DNA of 64,000 nucleotides, from NCBI RefSeq assembly GCF_900116375.1, contig NZ_UETB01000017.1, positions 1 to 64,000 on the forward strand, in the 5' to 3' direction. Positions 49,433 to 59,100 of the stretch are shown here, one piece after another; position 1 is the stretch's first letter, and each line of letters begins with the position of its first letter. A program made the position numbers and the translations under genes. The notes beneath the pieces are model-generated. The model saw nothing but the letters and a program-made list of their open reading frames with translations. It did no database searches and was not told the DNA's origin. Source of the stretch: Georgenia satyanarayanai. GTDB taxonomy: Bacteria; Actinomycetota; Actinomycetes; Actinomycetales; Actinomycetaceae.

Positions 49433-49435
49433 CGG

Positions 49436-51198
49436 CTACTCGCGGGTGGACTCGTCCAGCGGCCCGGCGCCGACGGTGCCCCCGCCCACCTGGAGCTCGG
49501 TGACCCGCTCGCCGAAGGACGCGAGCAGCGCGTGGCGCTCCTCGCGGCGGCGCCGCTGCTCGCCGGGCTCGGGCACGGGCGCCGCGGCGAGCAGCCGCTG
49601 CGTGTACTCCTCCTGCGGGTTCTGCAGGACGTCCTCGCGGCTGCCCTTCTCGACGATCTTGCCGTTCTGCAGGACGACCACCCGGTGGGCGAGCAGGTCG
49701 ACGACGGCGAGGTCGTGGGAGACGAACAGGCAGGCGAAGCGGTAGCGCTGCTGGAGCTCGGTGAACATCGCGAGCACGCTCGCCTGGACGGACACGTCCA
49801 GCGCGGAGGTGGGCTCGTCGGCGACCAGCAGCTCGGGGTCGAGGACGAGCGCACGGGCCACGGACACGCGCTGGCGCTGGCCGCCGGAGAGCTCGTGCGG
49901 GTAGCGGTTGTAGACGCTGCGGGGCAGCTCGACAGCCTCGAGCAGCTCGTGGACCTTCTGCTCGCGGGAGCTCTTGTCCCCGACCTTGTGGACGACCATC
50001 GGCTCGCTGATGATGTCGCCGATCGGCAGGCGCGGGTTGAGCGAGGCGGCCGGGTCCTGGAAGATCACGCCGATCCGCTTGCGAAGCGACTTGGCGTCCC
50101 GACGCTTGAGGGCGCCGAAGTCCTCGCCGAACATGCGGACGGTGCCCGACGCCGCGGGGATGAGTCCCAGCGCGCAGCGGCCGATCGTCGACTTGCCCGA
50201 GCCGGACTCACCCACGAGGCCGACGACCTCGCCCTGGCGCACCGAGAAGGAGACGTCGTCGACGGCGCGGAAGGGCGGCTTGCCGGCGCGCTGGTACTCG
50301 ATGACGAGGTTCTCCATGCGCAGCGCGTGGACCTCGTTCTCCTCGACGGGCGGCGCCTCGACGTGCGTGATGCCCAGCTGGTCGCGGCCGCGGCCCAGGT
50401 GGGGAACGGCGTCGAGCAGGCGCTTGGTGTAGGCGTGCTGCGGGTGGTTGAGGACCTGGTCGACGCTGCCGTTCTCCACGAGGTTGCCCTTGAACATCAC
50501 CGCGACGCGGTCGGCCATGTCGGCGACGACGCCCATGTTGTGGGTGATGAGGAGGATGCCGGTGTTGAGCTTGTCCTTGAGGGAGCGCAGCAGGTCGAGG
50601 ATCTCGGCCTGGACGGTGACGTCCAGCGCCGTCGTCGGCTCGTCGGCGATGATGACGCGCGGGTCGCAGCTGATGGCGATGGCGATGACCACGCGCTGGC
50701 GCTGACCGCCGGAGAGCTCGTGCGGGTACTGCTTGAGACGCCGCTCCGGCTCGGGGATGCCGACCATCCGCACAGCTCGGCCGCGCGCTCGTCCGCGGCC
50801 CGCCCGAAGGCGATGCCGTGGAGCTCGAGGGCCTCGGTGAGCTGGGTGCCGATGGTGAGCACCGGGTTGAGGGCCGTCATGGGCTCCTGGAAGACCATGG
50901 CGACGTCGTTGCCGCGCATGCGGCGCAGGTCCCGCTCGTCGAGCTCGCCCACCTTCTGGTCACCGACGACGACGCCGCCCCCGGTCCGGGCGTTCTTCGG
51001 CAGCAGGCCGAGCGCCGTCATCGAGGTGACCGACTTGCCGGAGCCGGACTCACCGACGAGCGCGACGACCTCACCCGGGTGCACCTCGAGGGAGATGCCC
51101 TTGACGGCGTGGACCGAGCCGAACTCGGTCTTGAAGCGGACGTCGAGGTCGGTGAAGGAGAGGACCGGCCCGCTGGACTGCTCGGAGGTGGTGGTCAT
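49436..51198 (-). pseudogene. Fused dipeptide/oligopeptide ABC ATPase (OppD-OppF type), broken by a 1-nt frameshift
   Basis: Two tandem ATPase domains should give about 587 residues. The N-terminal part (51198 down to about 50774) has Walker A GESGSGKSV and the Q-loop MVFQEPMTALNP. The rest, in another frame from about 50773 to 49436, has signature LSGGQRQRV, Walker [10 protein letters not shown] and then the complete second domain ([27 protein letters not shown]). Restoring one base within GAGCTGTGCGG (expected GAGCTGCTGCGG), at about 50771-50775, rejoins the frames (1763 nt is one short of 588 codons). It belongs to the importer genes upstream. Either a real inactivation of the first domain or an assembly error. 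Confidence 0.85.
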
Positions 51199-52226
51199 CA
51201 GTCCTTGTTCCTGTTCTGCCGGGGGTCGAACGCGTCGCGCAGCCCGTCACCGATGAAGTTCACGCTCAGCGCGATACCGAGGATGAAGATGCCGGGCCAC
51301 CAGAACAGCCAGGGCCGGGACGTGAAGGACGCCTGGTAGGTGTTGATGAGGACGCCGAGGGAGGTGTCCGGCGCGTCGACACCGAAGCCGAGGAAGGACA
51401 GCGAGGTCTCGAGGAGGATCGCCGCCGCGATCGCCAGGGTGGCCGACACGATGATCGTCCCGAGCGTGTTCGGCAGGATGTGCTTGACGATGATCCGCAG
51501 CGGCGAGGTGCCCACGGCCCGGGCGGCGGCGACGAACTCCCGCTCGCGCAGGGAGAGCACCTCACCGCGGACGAGACGGGCGAGTCCGGTCCACGTGACG
51601 ATGCCGAGCATGAACGCCAGGGTCCAGATCGACCCGCCGCTGATCTGGCCCAGGACGGCCGCGAGCACGAGCAGCGGGATGACGATGAGGAGGTCGGTGA
51701 GGCGCATGAGGACGGCCTCGACCCAGCCGCGGAAGTAGCCGGCAGCCGCACCGATCGCCGTGCCGATGACCGTGGAGACGATGCCGACGACGAACGCGAT
51801 GATGAGCGAGCGCTGGGTGCCGCGCATGACGAGGGCGAAGTAGTCCTTGCCGACGTTGTCCTGCCCGAAGGGCTGGTCGCCGATCGAGAAGGGCCACAGG
51901 CTCAGCGAGGGCCTGCCGCCGTCGGTGACGGTGCCTGCCAACGTGTAGTCGTGCTTCCACCAGCCGGGGAGGGGCCCGAAGCCGATCGAGGTGTAGGCGA
52001 GCAGCGTGATGAAGATCAGCACGGCCATGGACACCATCGCGCCGCGGTGGCGAAGGAAGCGCCGCAGCACGAGCTGGCCCTGGGAGTAGGACCGGTCGGT
52101 CTTGCCCTCGAGGTCCTCCTCGACCGACAGCTGGTCGATGTTCTGCAGGGTGCCGGGGTCGGCGCCCTGCATGCCGGGCTGCGGAACGATGTGCTCCGGC
52201 CGGTTGCTCTTCCTGAACCTTCTCAT
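51198..52226 (-). CDS. Peptide ABC transporter permease (OppC type)
   Basis: 342 residues; its stop shares a base with the ATPase start (TGATG). A cytosolic N-terminus of about 60 residues, then five or six helices with the OppC/DppC domain signature (GTDI-like FGQDNVGKDYF, EREFVAAARAVGTSPLRII, LPNTLGTIIVS). It forms the channel with the permease at 52279 for peptide import. Confidence 0.92.
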   Translation of the reverse strand: MRRFRKSNRPEHIVPQPGMQGADPGTLQNIDQLSVEEDLEGKTDRSYSQGQLVLRRFLRHRGAMVSMAVLIFITLLAYTSIGFGPLPGWWKHDYTLAGTVTDGGRPSLSLWPFSIGDQPFGQDNVGKDYFALVMRGTQRSLIIAFVVGIVSTVIGTAIGAAAGYFRGWVEAVLMRLTDLLIVIPLLVLAAVLGQISGGSIWTLAFMLGIVTWTGLARLVRGEVLSLREREFVAAARAVGTSPLRIIVKHILPNTLGTIIVSATLAIAAAILLETSLSFLGFGVDAPDTSLGVLINTYQASFTSRPWLFWWPGIFILGIALSVNFIGDGLRDAFDPRQNRNKD

Positions 52227-52278
52227 CGCTGCCTCCGGGTCGCGGGGCTGGTACGGGTGTCTGCGTCGCTCACTGCGC

Positions 52279-53802
52279 TCACCGCCGGATCCGGGGGTCG
52301 AGGAAGGCGTAGGCGATGTCGGCCAGCATGTTCATCACGACGGCGGCGGTGCCGGTGACGAGGAAGAAGGCCATGACGGGCGCGGGGTCGACCTGGACCA
52401 GGCCCGTCCGGAAGAGCTCGCCCATGCCCTTCCAGCCGAAGACGGTCTCCGTCAGCACCGCTCCGCCGATGAGGCCGGCGAAGTCGAAGGCGACGATGGT
52501 CGTGATCGGGATGAGCGCGTTGCGGAAGGCGTGCTTGGTGATGACCACCCGCTCGGAGAGGCCCTTGGAGCGTGCGGTGCGCACGTAGTCCTGCTCGAGC
52601 ACCTCGAGCATGGACGAGCGGGTGTACCGGCTGTAGCTGGCCACCGACACGAGGGTGAGGAGGATCGTCGGCAGCAGCAGCTGGGTGCCCTTGTCGAGGA
52701 ACTCCTGCCAGAAGGTGCCGTCGTAGTTGGGGGTCTCGGCACCGATCGTCGAGATCGGCCGGCCGTTGCGGACGGAGCCGAGGTAGCCGGCCCAGGCGGA
52801 CAGCGCCTGGTCCACGACGATGACGAGGCTCATGACGGTCGCGGTCGCGACAGACACCCAGATCGCCATGGTGCGGGAGTACCCGCCCCACAGCGCGCCG
52901 CTGAGGACGGCGATGACGATGGCGACGGCGAAGAGCCCGAACAGGACGCCCCAGGTGGGCTCCCCCAGCTGGCTGGAGAAGACGAAGTAGGAGACGATCC
53001 CGGCGCCGACGGTGGTGAGGGCGGCGTACAGGACGTTCTTGTTCCCCAGGCCCGAGCTGAGCATGACGATGAGCAGCGCCGCACCGATGGAGGCGACGGC
53101 GACGACGCCGATGCCCAGCGCCGGCTGGCGGTACCAGTCGACGGCGTCGAAGTAGAACATCGCCGCGAAGACGAAGAGGAAGGTGGCGCCGCCGGTGAGG
53201 AGCCGTCGTCGGGCGTCACCGCCGAGTGCCCCGGCGATGACGACGGCGAGCACGAGGGCGACGAGGGCGATCTGCCACAGCGCCAAGTCGGGCGAGACGA
53301 TCCAGTCGTTGAAGCGGATCGCGCCGTACTCCTTGAGGAGCACCGCCGCCCAGAAGACCGGCAGGGAGTACATCATGAACGCGAAGAACGTCACGATGTA
53401 GTCGAAGCCCGAGTACTGACGGATCGCGGTGAGGATCCCGATCCCGATCCCGATGACGATGGCGAGCAGCGTCGAGAGGATGACGAGGCGCAGGGTCGCC
53501 GCGGCAGCGTTGCCGAGCAGGTCGATGACCGGGATGCCCGCGCGGTTGACACCGAGGTCGCAGGAGCCGACGACGCACCTGCCCACACCGGCGAGCCACG
53601 CGCCGTAGCGCTCGTACCAGGGGTCGTCCAGACCCATGTTGTTGATGCGCTGGGCGATGAGGCTGTCACGGTTGGGGTCGTTCGACTCCCGCAGGTCCGC
53701 CAGCGGGTCGCCCGAGTTGATGGTCAGGACGAACATGAGGACGGACCCACCGAGCAGGACGAGGGAGGATATTCCCAGCCTGCGCAGGATGAACTTGATC
53801 AC
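52279..53802 (-). CDS. Peptide ABC transporter permease (OppB type) with extra membrane segment
   Basis: 507 residues, well above the usual 310-340 of OppB/DppB. The N-terminal 160 residues (FILRRLGISSLVLLGGSVLM, ATLRLVILSTLLAIVIGIGIG) and the C-terminal 140 (LEVLEQDYVRTARSKGLSER, NALIPITTIVAFDF) are standard. Between them (about 185-360) lie roughly five or six additional hydrophobic helices. The insertion is in frame and rich in Val/Ala, so it is not a fusion of two known domains that I recognise. Confidence 0.9.
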   Translation of the reverse strand: MIKFILRRLGISSLVLLGGSVLMFVLTINSGDPLADLRESNDPNRDSLIAQRINNMGLDDPWYERYGAWLAGVGRCVVGSCDLGVNRAGIPVIDLLGNAAAATLRLVILSTLLAIVIGIGIGILTAIRQYSGFDYIVTFFAFMMYSLPVFWAAVLLKEYGAIRFNDWIVSPDLALWQIALVALVLAVVIAGALGGDARRRLLTGGATFLFVFAAMFYFDAVDWYRQPALGIGVVAVASIGAALLIVMLSSGLGNKNVLYAALTTVGAGIVSYFVFSSQLGEPTWGVLFGLFAVAIVIAVLSGALWGGYSRTMAIWVSVATATVMSLVIVVDQALSAWAGYLGSVRNGRPISTIGAETPNYDGTFWQEFLDKGTQLLLPTILLTLVSVASYSRYTRSSMLEVLEQDYVRTARSKGLSERVVITKHAFRNALIPITTIVAFDFAGLIGGAVLTETVFGWKGMGELFRTGLVQVDPAPVMAFFLVTGTAAVVMNMLADIAYAFLDPRIRR

Positions 53803-53911
53803 GAGCTTGCCCTTCGGGTCTTCCGGGTGAGCCCGGACAGCCTAGTCCTCGCCCTTGTGGGACTCGGACAGGCGCCGAGAATTCACGTCAAGGCACCGTA
53901 CACGCAGGCCA

Positions 53912-53944
53912 GTGGGGCAGAGGGAGGACCTCCCCCTGCCCCAC
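53912..53944 (-). terminator. Strong hairpin between the binding-protein gene and the permease gene
   Basis: Two 16-nt arms (GTGGGGCAG.. / ..CTGCCCCAC) pair with one mismatch and an unpaired central base. It lies within the peptide-importer operon and could cause partial termination or protect the upstream message. Confidence 0.6.
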
Positions 53945-53963
53945 CGGCTATTCAGCGTGCATC

Positions 53964-54004
53964 AGGTGATCGGAGTGAGAATCACCTCAGCTGAGGTCAC
54001 TCCG
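53964..54004 (-). promoter_or_regulatory. Competing small hairpins at the binding-protein stop codon
   Basis: AGGTGAT (53964-53970) pairs with ATCACCT (53981-53987). CGGAGTGA (53971-53978) pairs with TCACTCCG (53997-54004). ACCTCAGCTGAGGT (53984-53997) is a palindrome. The first excludes the others, and the last two include the stop codon. Confidence 0.45.
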
Positions 54005-55832
54005 GGAGCATCCACTGCTCCGCGTTCCAGGCCACACCGTTCTGGGTGGCGGTGTGACGGACGTTCTCCATGCCGGCCGTGTAGGCGATGACACCCGGGT
54101 GCGCGAAGAGCGGGATGCCGAAGAGCGTGTCCCACAGCTCCTTCTCGATGACCTTCGTCTGCTCGAGGTGGACGCTCTCGTCGAGCGAGGCGGCGAGCTC
54201 CGTCCACGCCTGGTCGACGGTCTCGTTGGAGTAGCCGCCGTAGTTCTGCGGGGCGTTGCTCGAGTAGATGTTCTGACCCGAGGCGATCTGGCCGGAGCCG
54301 GCCCAGGCGAAGAGCGCAACCTCGTAGTCGCCGTTGGGCAGCGCGTTGGCGAAGAAGTCCGCCGAGCCGACGTCGGTGACGTTGAAGCCGGCCTGGTCAC
54401 AGCTCGACTTGATGAGCTCGATCTCGGAGGTACGGCGCGGGTTGGGCGCCGAGTAGCCGATGCGGACCTCGATCGGGGTCTCGATGCCCGACTCCTCGAC
54501 GAGGCGGGTGGCCTCGTCCAGGTTCACCTCGTCGAAGCGGCCGTCGTACGAGGCCTCGATGACCTCGTCGTAGTTCTCCTGGAAGGGGAAGACCTCGCGG
54601 GCGTTCATGACGACGGCCTCGGGGTCGACCGGCGTGATGAGGTTGTCGACGATCTGCTGACGCGGCACGCAGTAGGCGAAGGCCTCGCGCAGGGCCAGGC
54701 CGCCCTCGTCGTCGGAGAAGACGCCGTTGTTGAAGTTGAAGTCGAGGTGCTCCCAGGTGAGCTCGGCGCCCGTCTCGATCTCGACGGCGTCGCCGAGACC
54801 CTCGAGCTGCGGCAGCGTGTCGACGGTGGCCTGCGGCTCGATGATGTTGAGGTCACCGTTCTGCAGGGCCTGGTTGTGGCCGGAGGCGTCGAGGAAGCGG
54901 AAGGTGATGTTCTCGGTCGCGGCCGGGGTGCCCCAGTAGTTGGGGTTCGCCTCGAGGGTGATCGACTGACCAGCGGTCCAGCCACCCTCCATGAACTGGT
55001 ACCGGCTGCCGGACGGCGCGATCTCCGGGGCGGGGACCTCACCGGGGCTGGAGAGCCAGCCCTCGTTCCAGAACTCCGCGGCCTGGGTGAGGATGTCGAC
55101 GTCCTCGTCGAGGATGGCCTGGACGAGCTCCTCCTCGCTGATGCCGATCTGCTCGGCCACGACGTGCGCGGGCAGCAGGTAGGCACCGGTGACGAGACGC
55201 CAGTCCGGGTACTGCTCGGCGTACTCGACCGTGAAGCTCTTGGCGTCGAAGCTGTCGGCCTGCGGGCCGGTCGGCACGTTGGTCTGGGTGTAGTCGGTTC
55301 CCGAGACGTGGTTGAACACGGGGCTCTCCGGGTCCGGGGAGAGCCACTCCGGGTTCTGCGACGCCCACTCGAAGAGGAAGTCCGCGTAGTCGATCGCGTT
55401 GCCGTCCGACCACACGGCGTCGTCGGCGACGGTGTACTCGATCGTCAGCGGGTCCTCGGAGGTGACCTCGGCGGTGCCGAACTCCTCGTTCTCGTAGATG
55501 GTGCCGTCGGTGCCGAAGTAGAAGAAGCCCTCGGGACGGATGCGGTCCATGATGACGTTGTTGTACGTGCTGTACGTGTCCGCCGTCAGGGAGTTGTAGC
55601 CGGTGAACTCGTCCTGGCCGGTCGAGTAGAAGATGTCACCCTCGACGGTCTGGACGTCGCCCAGGTCCTCCTTGGCCGTGGAGCTGGCCTCGCCGGAGTC
55701 GGTGGTCTCCTCGGTGGCGTTGTCGCCGCCGTCGCCCGTGGTCTCGTCGTCGCTGGGGCTGGTGCACGCCGCGAGGACGAGCGAACCTGCCGCCACCACG
55801 GCGGCAGCCTGGGCCGTACGCCTGATCTTCAA
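53997..55832 (-). CDS. Peptide ABC transporter substrate-binding lipoprotein (family 5)
   Basis: 611 residues from a TTG at 55832, chosen because AGGAGG lies 4 nt upstream; no ATG is suitably placed. A lipoprotein signal with lipobox LAAC (Cys about 24) is followed by a Thr/Ser/Asp/Glu-rich linker. The SBP_bac_5 fold follows (YEVALFAWAGSGQIA, LREAFAYCVPRQQI, WTAGQSITLEANPNYWG). It is the first gene of the importer and captures peptides outside the membrane. A strong hairpin follows it, which could raise its level relative to the permeases. Confidence 0.92.
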   Translation of the reverse strand: MKIRRTAQAAAVVAAGSLVLAACTSPSDDETTGDGGDNATEETTDSGEASSTAKEDLGDVQTVEGDIFYSTGQDEFTGYNSLTADTYSTYNNVIMDRIRPEGFFYFGTDGTIYENEEFGTAEVTSEDPLTIEYTVADDAVWSDGNAIDYADFLFEWASQNPEWLSPDPESPVFNHVSGTDYTQTNVPTGPQADSFDAKSFTVEYAEQYPDWRLVTGAYLLPAHVVAEQIGISEEELVQAILDEDVDILTQAAEFWNEGWLSSPGEVPAPEIAPSGSRYQFMEGGWTAGQSITLEANPNYWGTPAATENITFRFLDASGHNQALQNGDLNIIEPQATVDTLPQLEGLGDAVEIETGAELTWEHLDFNFNNGVFSDDEGGLALREAFAYCVPRQQIVDNLITPVDPEAVVMNAREVFPFQENYDEVIEASYDGRFDEVNLDEATRLVEESGIETPIEVRIGYSAPNPRRTSEIELIKSSCDQAGFNVTDVGSADFFANALPNGDYEVALFAWAGSGQIASGQNIYSSNAPQNYGGYSNETVDQAWTELAASLDESVHLEQTKVIEKELWDTLFGIPLFAHPGVIAYTAGMENVRHTATQNGVAWNAEQWMLPE

Positions 55833-55938
55833 TGTTCCTCCTGGATGCTGGGACGTGACCGCGGGCTGCGCCGGGGGTACCCGGTAGCCGTGCCGCGGTG
55901 CACGCCGAGGTGCCGTCACGGTACACACCGGTCAGTGG

Positions 55939-55967
55939 CACATACGAGGGACGAAACAACCCGGCAA
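55939..55967 (-). promoter_or_regulatory. Candidate promoter of the peptide-importer operon
   Basis: TTGCCG (55967-55962) and TATGTG (55944-55939) on the minus strand are 17 nt apart and about 107 nt before the start codon. The -35 lies inside the inverted repeat 55951-55976. Confidence 0.4.
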
Positions 55968-55976
55968 CCGTTTCGT
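55951..55976 (-). promoter_or_regulatory. Inverted repeat overlapping the -35 region (putative operator)
   Basis: ACGAAAC (55951-55957) and GTTTCGT (55970-55976) are exact inverse copies around a 12-nt core that contains two AACC. A dimeric regulator could bind here. The gap 55833-56112 shows nothing else. Confidence 0.4.
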
Positions 55977-56112
55977 TATGGACTTGAGACAGGCTGTGGG
56001 GAAGATCTCACTATGTGGACCCCCACCCTGCCCGTACCCGCATGGGCCGGAAATCCGCGGCCAGTTCGCCACCGCAGCCGCGCCTGTCCCGCACGTACGG
56101 ACGGGGGGTGAG

Positions 56113-59100
56113 CTACGCGCCGGCGGGGAGGTGGCCGAATCGGTGGCGCGTGCGTGAGACGGCCTGCTCCCTCACGACGGCGAGGAGCTCGCGCCGGCCG
56201 GTGGCGAGCACCGGGCCGGCGAGGACCGTCACCTGCGGTGACCACAGGGCGTCGACGAGCGCGCCGGCGTCGGGGCCGACGACGCACACCCGCTCCAGCC
56301 CCTCCTCGCGCACGCGCGCGAGGAACTGCGCCTCCGTCTCCGCCCGGGTGACGTGCCCGCCCAGCCGGCGCAGCCCGGCGTGCGTCCGCGGCCCGCGCAG
56401 CGCGCGGAGGGCCGCGCTCGTCACCGGGTCGAGGCTGACGCGGACGTCCGCGCCCGCCGCCACACCCGCGAGGAGCACCCGGAGCAGCTCGACCGGGGCC
56501 GCGCCGGGCACGGTGCGCACCGTCAGCGGCGCCGGCCGGTAGCGGAAGGCGTTGGACTCGGCACGCAGCCCGGTGTGGTCCTGCGCGTGGCCGATCTCGG
56601 CCTCCCACGCCGCGGCGTCGGACCCCGCGGCACTCTCGAGCCAGGTCCGTTCGGCGGCGTCCGGCACGAGCCCGGCGTAGTCGGCGAGCGCGGCGCGCAC
56701 CGCCGCGGACGGCGGCGCGGTGCGCACCGGCAGCCCGTCCATCGCCCACTCCCCCAGCTGGGCGACGTAGTTCGGGCCACCGGCCTTGGCGCCGGGGCCG
56801 ACGGCGGAGGACTTCCACCCGCCGAAGGACTGGCGTTGGACGATGGCGCCGGTGATGTGCCGGTTGACGTAGGCGTTGCCGACCTCGACGCGCTCGAGCC
56901 AGCGGTCGATCTCCTCCTCGTCCAGGGAGTGCAGGCCGCCGGTGAGGCCGTAGGCGGTGGCGTTCTGCAGCTCGATCGCCTCCTCGAGGGTCTCGGCGCG
57001 CATGATGCCCAGGACCGGCCCGAAGCACTCGGTGAGGTGGAGGAAGGAGCCGGGAGCGACACCGTCCTTGAGGCCCGGGGACCACAGCCGCCCGGTCCCG
57101 TCCAGCTGTCGGGGCTCCACGAGCCAGTGCTCCCCCGGTTCCAGGGTGGTGAGGGCGCGGCGCAGCTTGCCGGTGGGCGGCTCGATGACCGGGCCCATCG
57201 TCGCGGCCAGCCCCGTGGGCCAGCCCACCCGCAGGGAGCGCACGGCGTCGACGAGCTGGCGCATCAGCCGCTCGGAACGGCCGGCGGACCCGACGAGGAT
57301 CGCGATCGACGCCGCCGAGCACTTCTGTCCGGAGTGCCCGAAGGCACTCTTGACGAGGTCGGCGACGGCGAGGTCGTAGTCCGCGGCGGGCGTGATGACC
57401 AGGGCGTTCTTCCCGGACGTCTCGCCGAGCACGCGCGGCCCCGCGGGCCGGCCGGTGCGCCACGAGCAGAAGAGCTCGGCGGTGTCGGCCGCACCGGTGA
57501 GCACGACGGCGTCGACGCCGTCGTGCGCGACGAGCCCCTGGCCCACCTCGTTCTCGGCGGCGCGGACCACCTGGACGACGTCGCCCGGCACGCCCGCGGC
57601 GTGCAGGGCGGCGACGGCGGTCTCGGTGCAGCCGGGCACGGCCGGGGCCGGCTTGATGACGACGGCGCTGCCCGCGGCCAGGGCGGCGAGCACGCCGCCG
57701 ATGGGGATGGCCACCGGGAAGTTCCACGGCGGGGTGACGAGCGTGAGCACGTGCGGGGTGAAGCGGGCGCCGTCGGTGTGGAGGGAGGCGCCGGGCTCGA
57801 GCTCGAGGGCGCGGTCGGCGTAGTAGCGGGCGAAGTCGACGGCCTCGGAGACCTCGGGGTCGGCCTGCTCGATCGTCTTGCCACCCTCGGCGACCATGAG
57901 GGTGAGGAGCTCGCCGCGGCGCGCCTCGAGCTCGTCCGCGGCGCGGCGCAGGAGGGCAGCCCGCTCGGCCGGGGGCCGCGTGGACCAGCCCGGCTGGGCG
58001 GCCCGGCCGCGGGCGACGACGGCGTCCACCTCCGCCGTCGTGCGCAGGACCGGGGACGTGAGCGGCGCGGGTTGCGCGCGCACCCGCTCCCGTGCCCACG
58101 CGCGGACCTCGGGCAGGGCCGGGTCGGCGTCGGTGGTGTTGTCGAAGGACGTGCCCGCCGGCTGCCGGTCGGGGGTGCGCCGGCGCTCGGCGGAGACGCT
58201 GCCGATCGCCGCGACGGAGGCCCGGAAGCGTGCCTCCTGGTCGGCCATGGACGCCTCGCCCGCGCCGTCGTCGCCGTCGAAGAGGGCGCGGAGGAAGTTC
58301 TGCGGCTGGGCGTTCTCCTCGAGGCGCCGCACGAGGTAGGAGACGGCGACGTCGAAGTCCTCGGGCGCGACGACGGGCGTGTAGAGGAGGACGGTGCCGA
58401 CGGCCTCCTTGACCGCCCGCGCCTGCGACGGGGCCATGCCCTGGAGCATCTCGACGTCGAGCATCGTGGTGACACCGCGGCGCTCGGCGAGCAGGTGGGC
58501 CAGGGCGACGTCGTAGAGGTTGTGGGAGGCCACACCCAGGCGCAGCGCGCCCGCCAGCTCCGGGCGCAGGGAGCGCTCGACGAGGCGCAGGTAGTTGGCG
58601 TCGACGTCGTCCTTGGTGGCGTAGGGCGCCTGCTCCCAGCCGTGGACCTCGGCCTCGACGCGCTCCATCGAGAGGTTGGCGCCCTTGACGAGGCGCACCT
58701 TGATGCCCGCGTGACCGGCCGCCGCGCGCTGCTGCGCGAAGGCGACGAGCCGGTCGAGGGCCGCGACGGAGTCGGGCAGGTAGGCCTGGAGGACGATGCC
58801 GGCCTCGAGGTCGGCGAACTCCGGCTCGGACAGCAGCCGGGTGAAGACCTCGAGGGTGAGGTCGAGGTCGCGGTACTCCTCCATGTCGAGGTTGACGAAG
58901 GCGTGCGGGCTGCGGGCGGCGGCGGTGCGGTACAGCGGGCGCAGCCGGTCCAGGACGCGTTCGACGGTGCCGGCGGTGTCCCAGGTGGAGATCTGGGAGA
59001 CGAGGGAGGAGACCTTGATCGAGACGTAGTCGACGTCGTCGCGCTCGAGGAGGGCGCGGGTGCGCTCGGTGCGGGCGCGGGCCTCGTCCTCCCCGAGGAC

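Noticed and set aside
49436-50773. Independent ABC ATPase gene starting with GTG at 50773
   Set aside because: It would begin inside the first ATPase domain, lacking Walker A, and the missing part is just upstream in another frame. A frameshift is the simpler reading.
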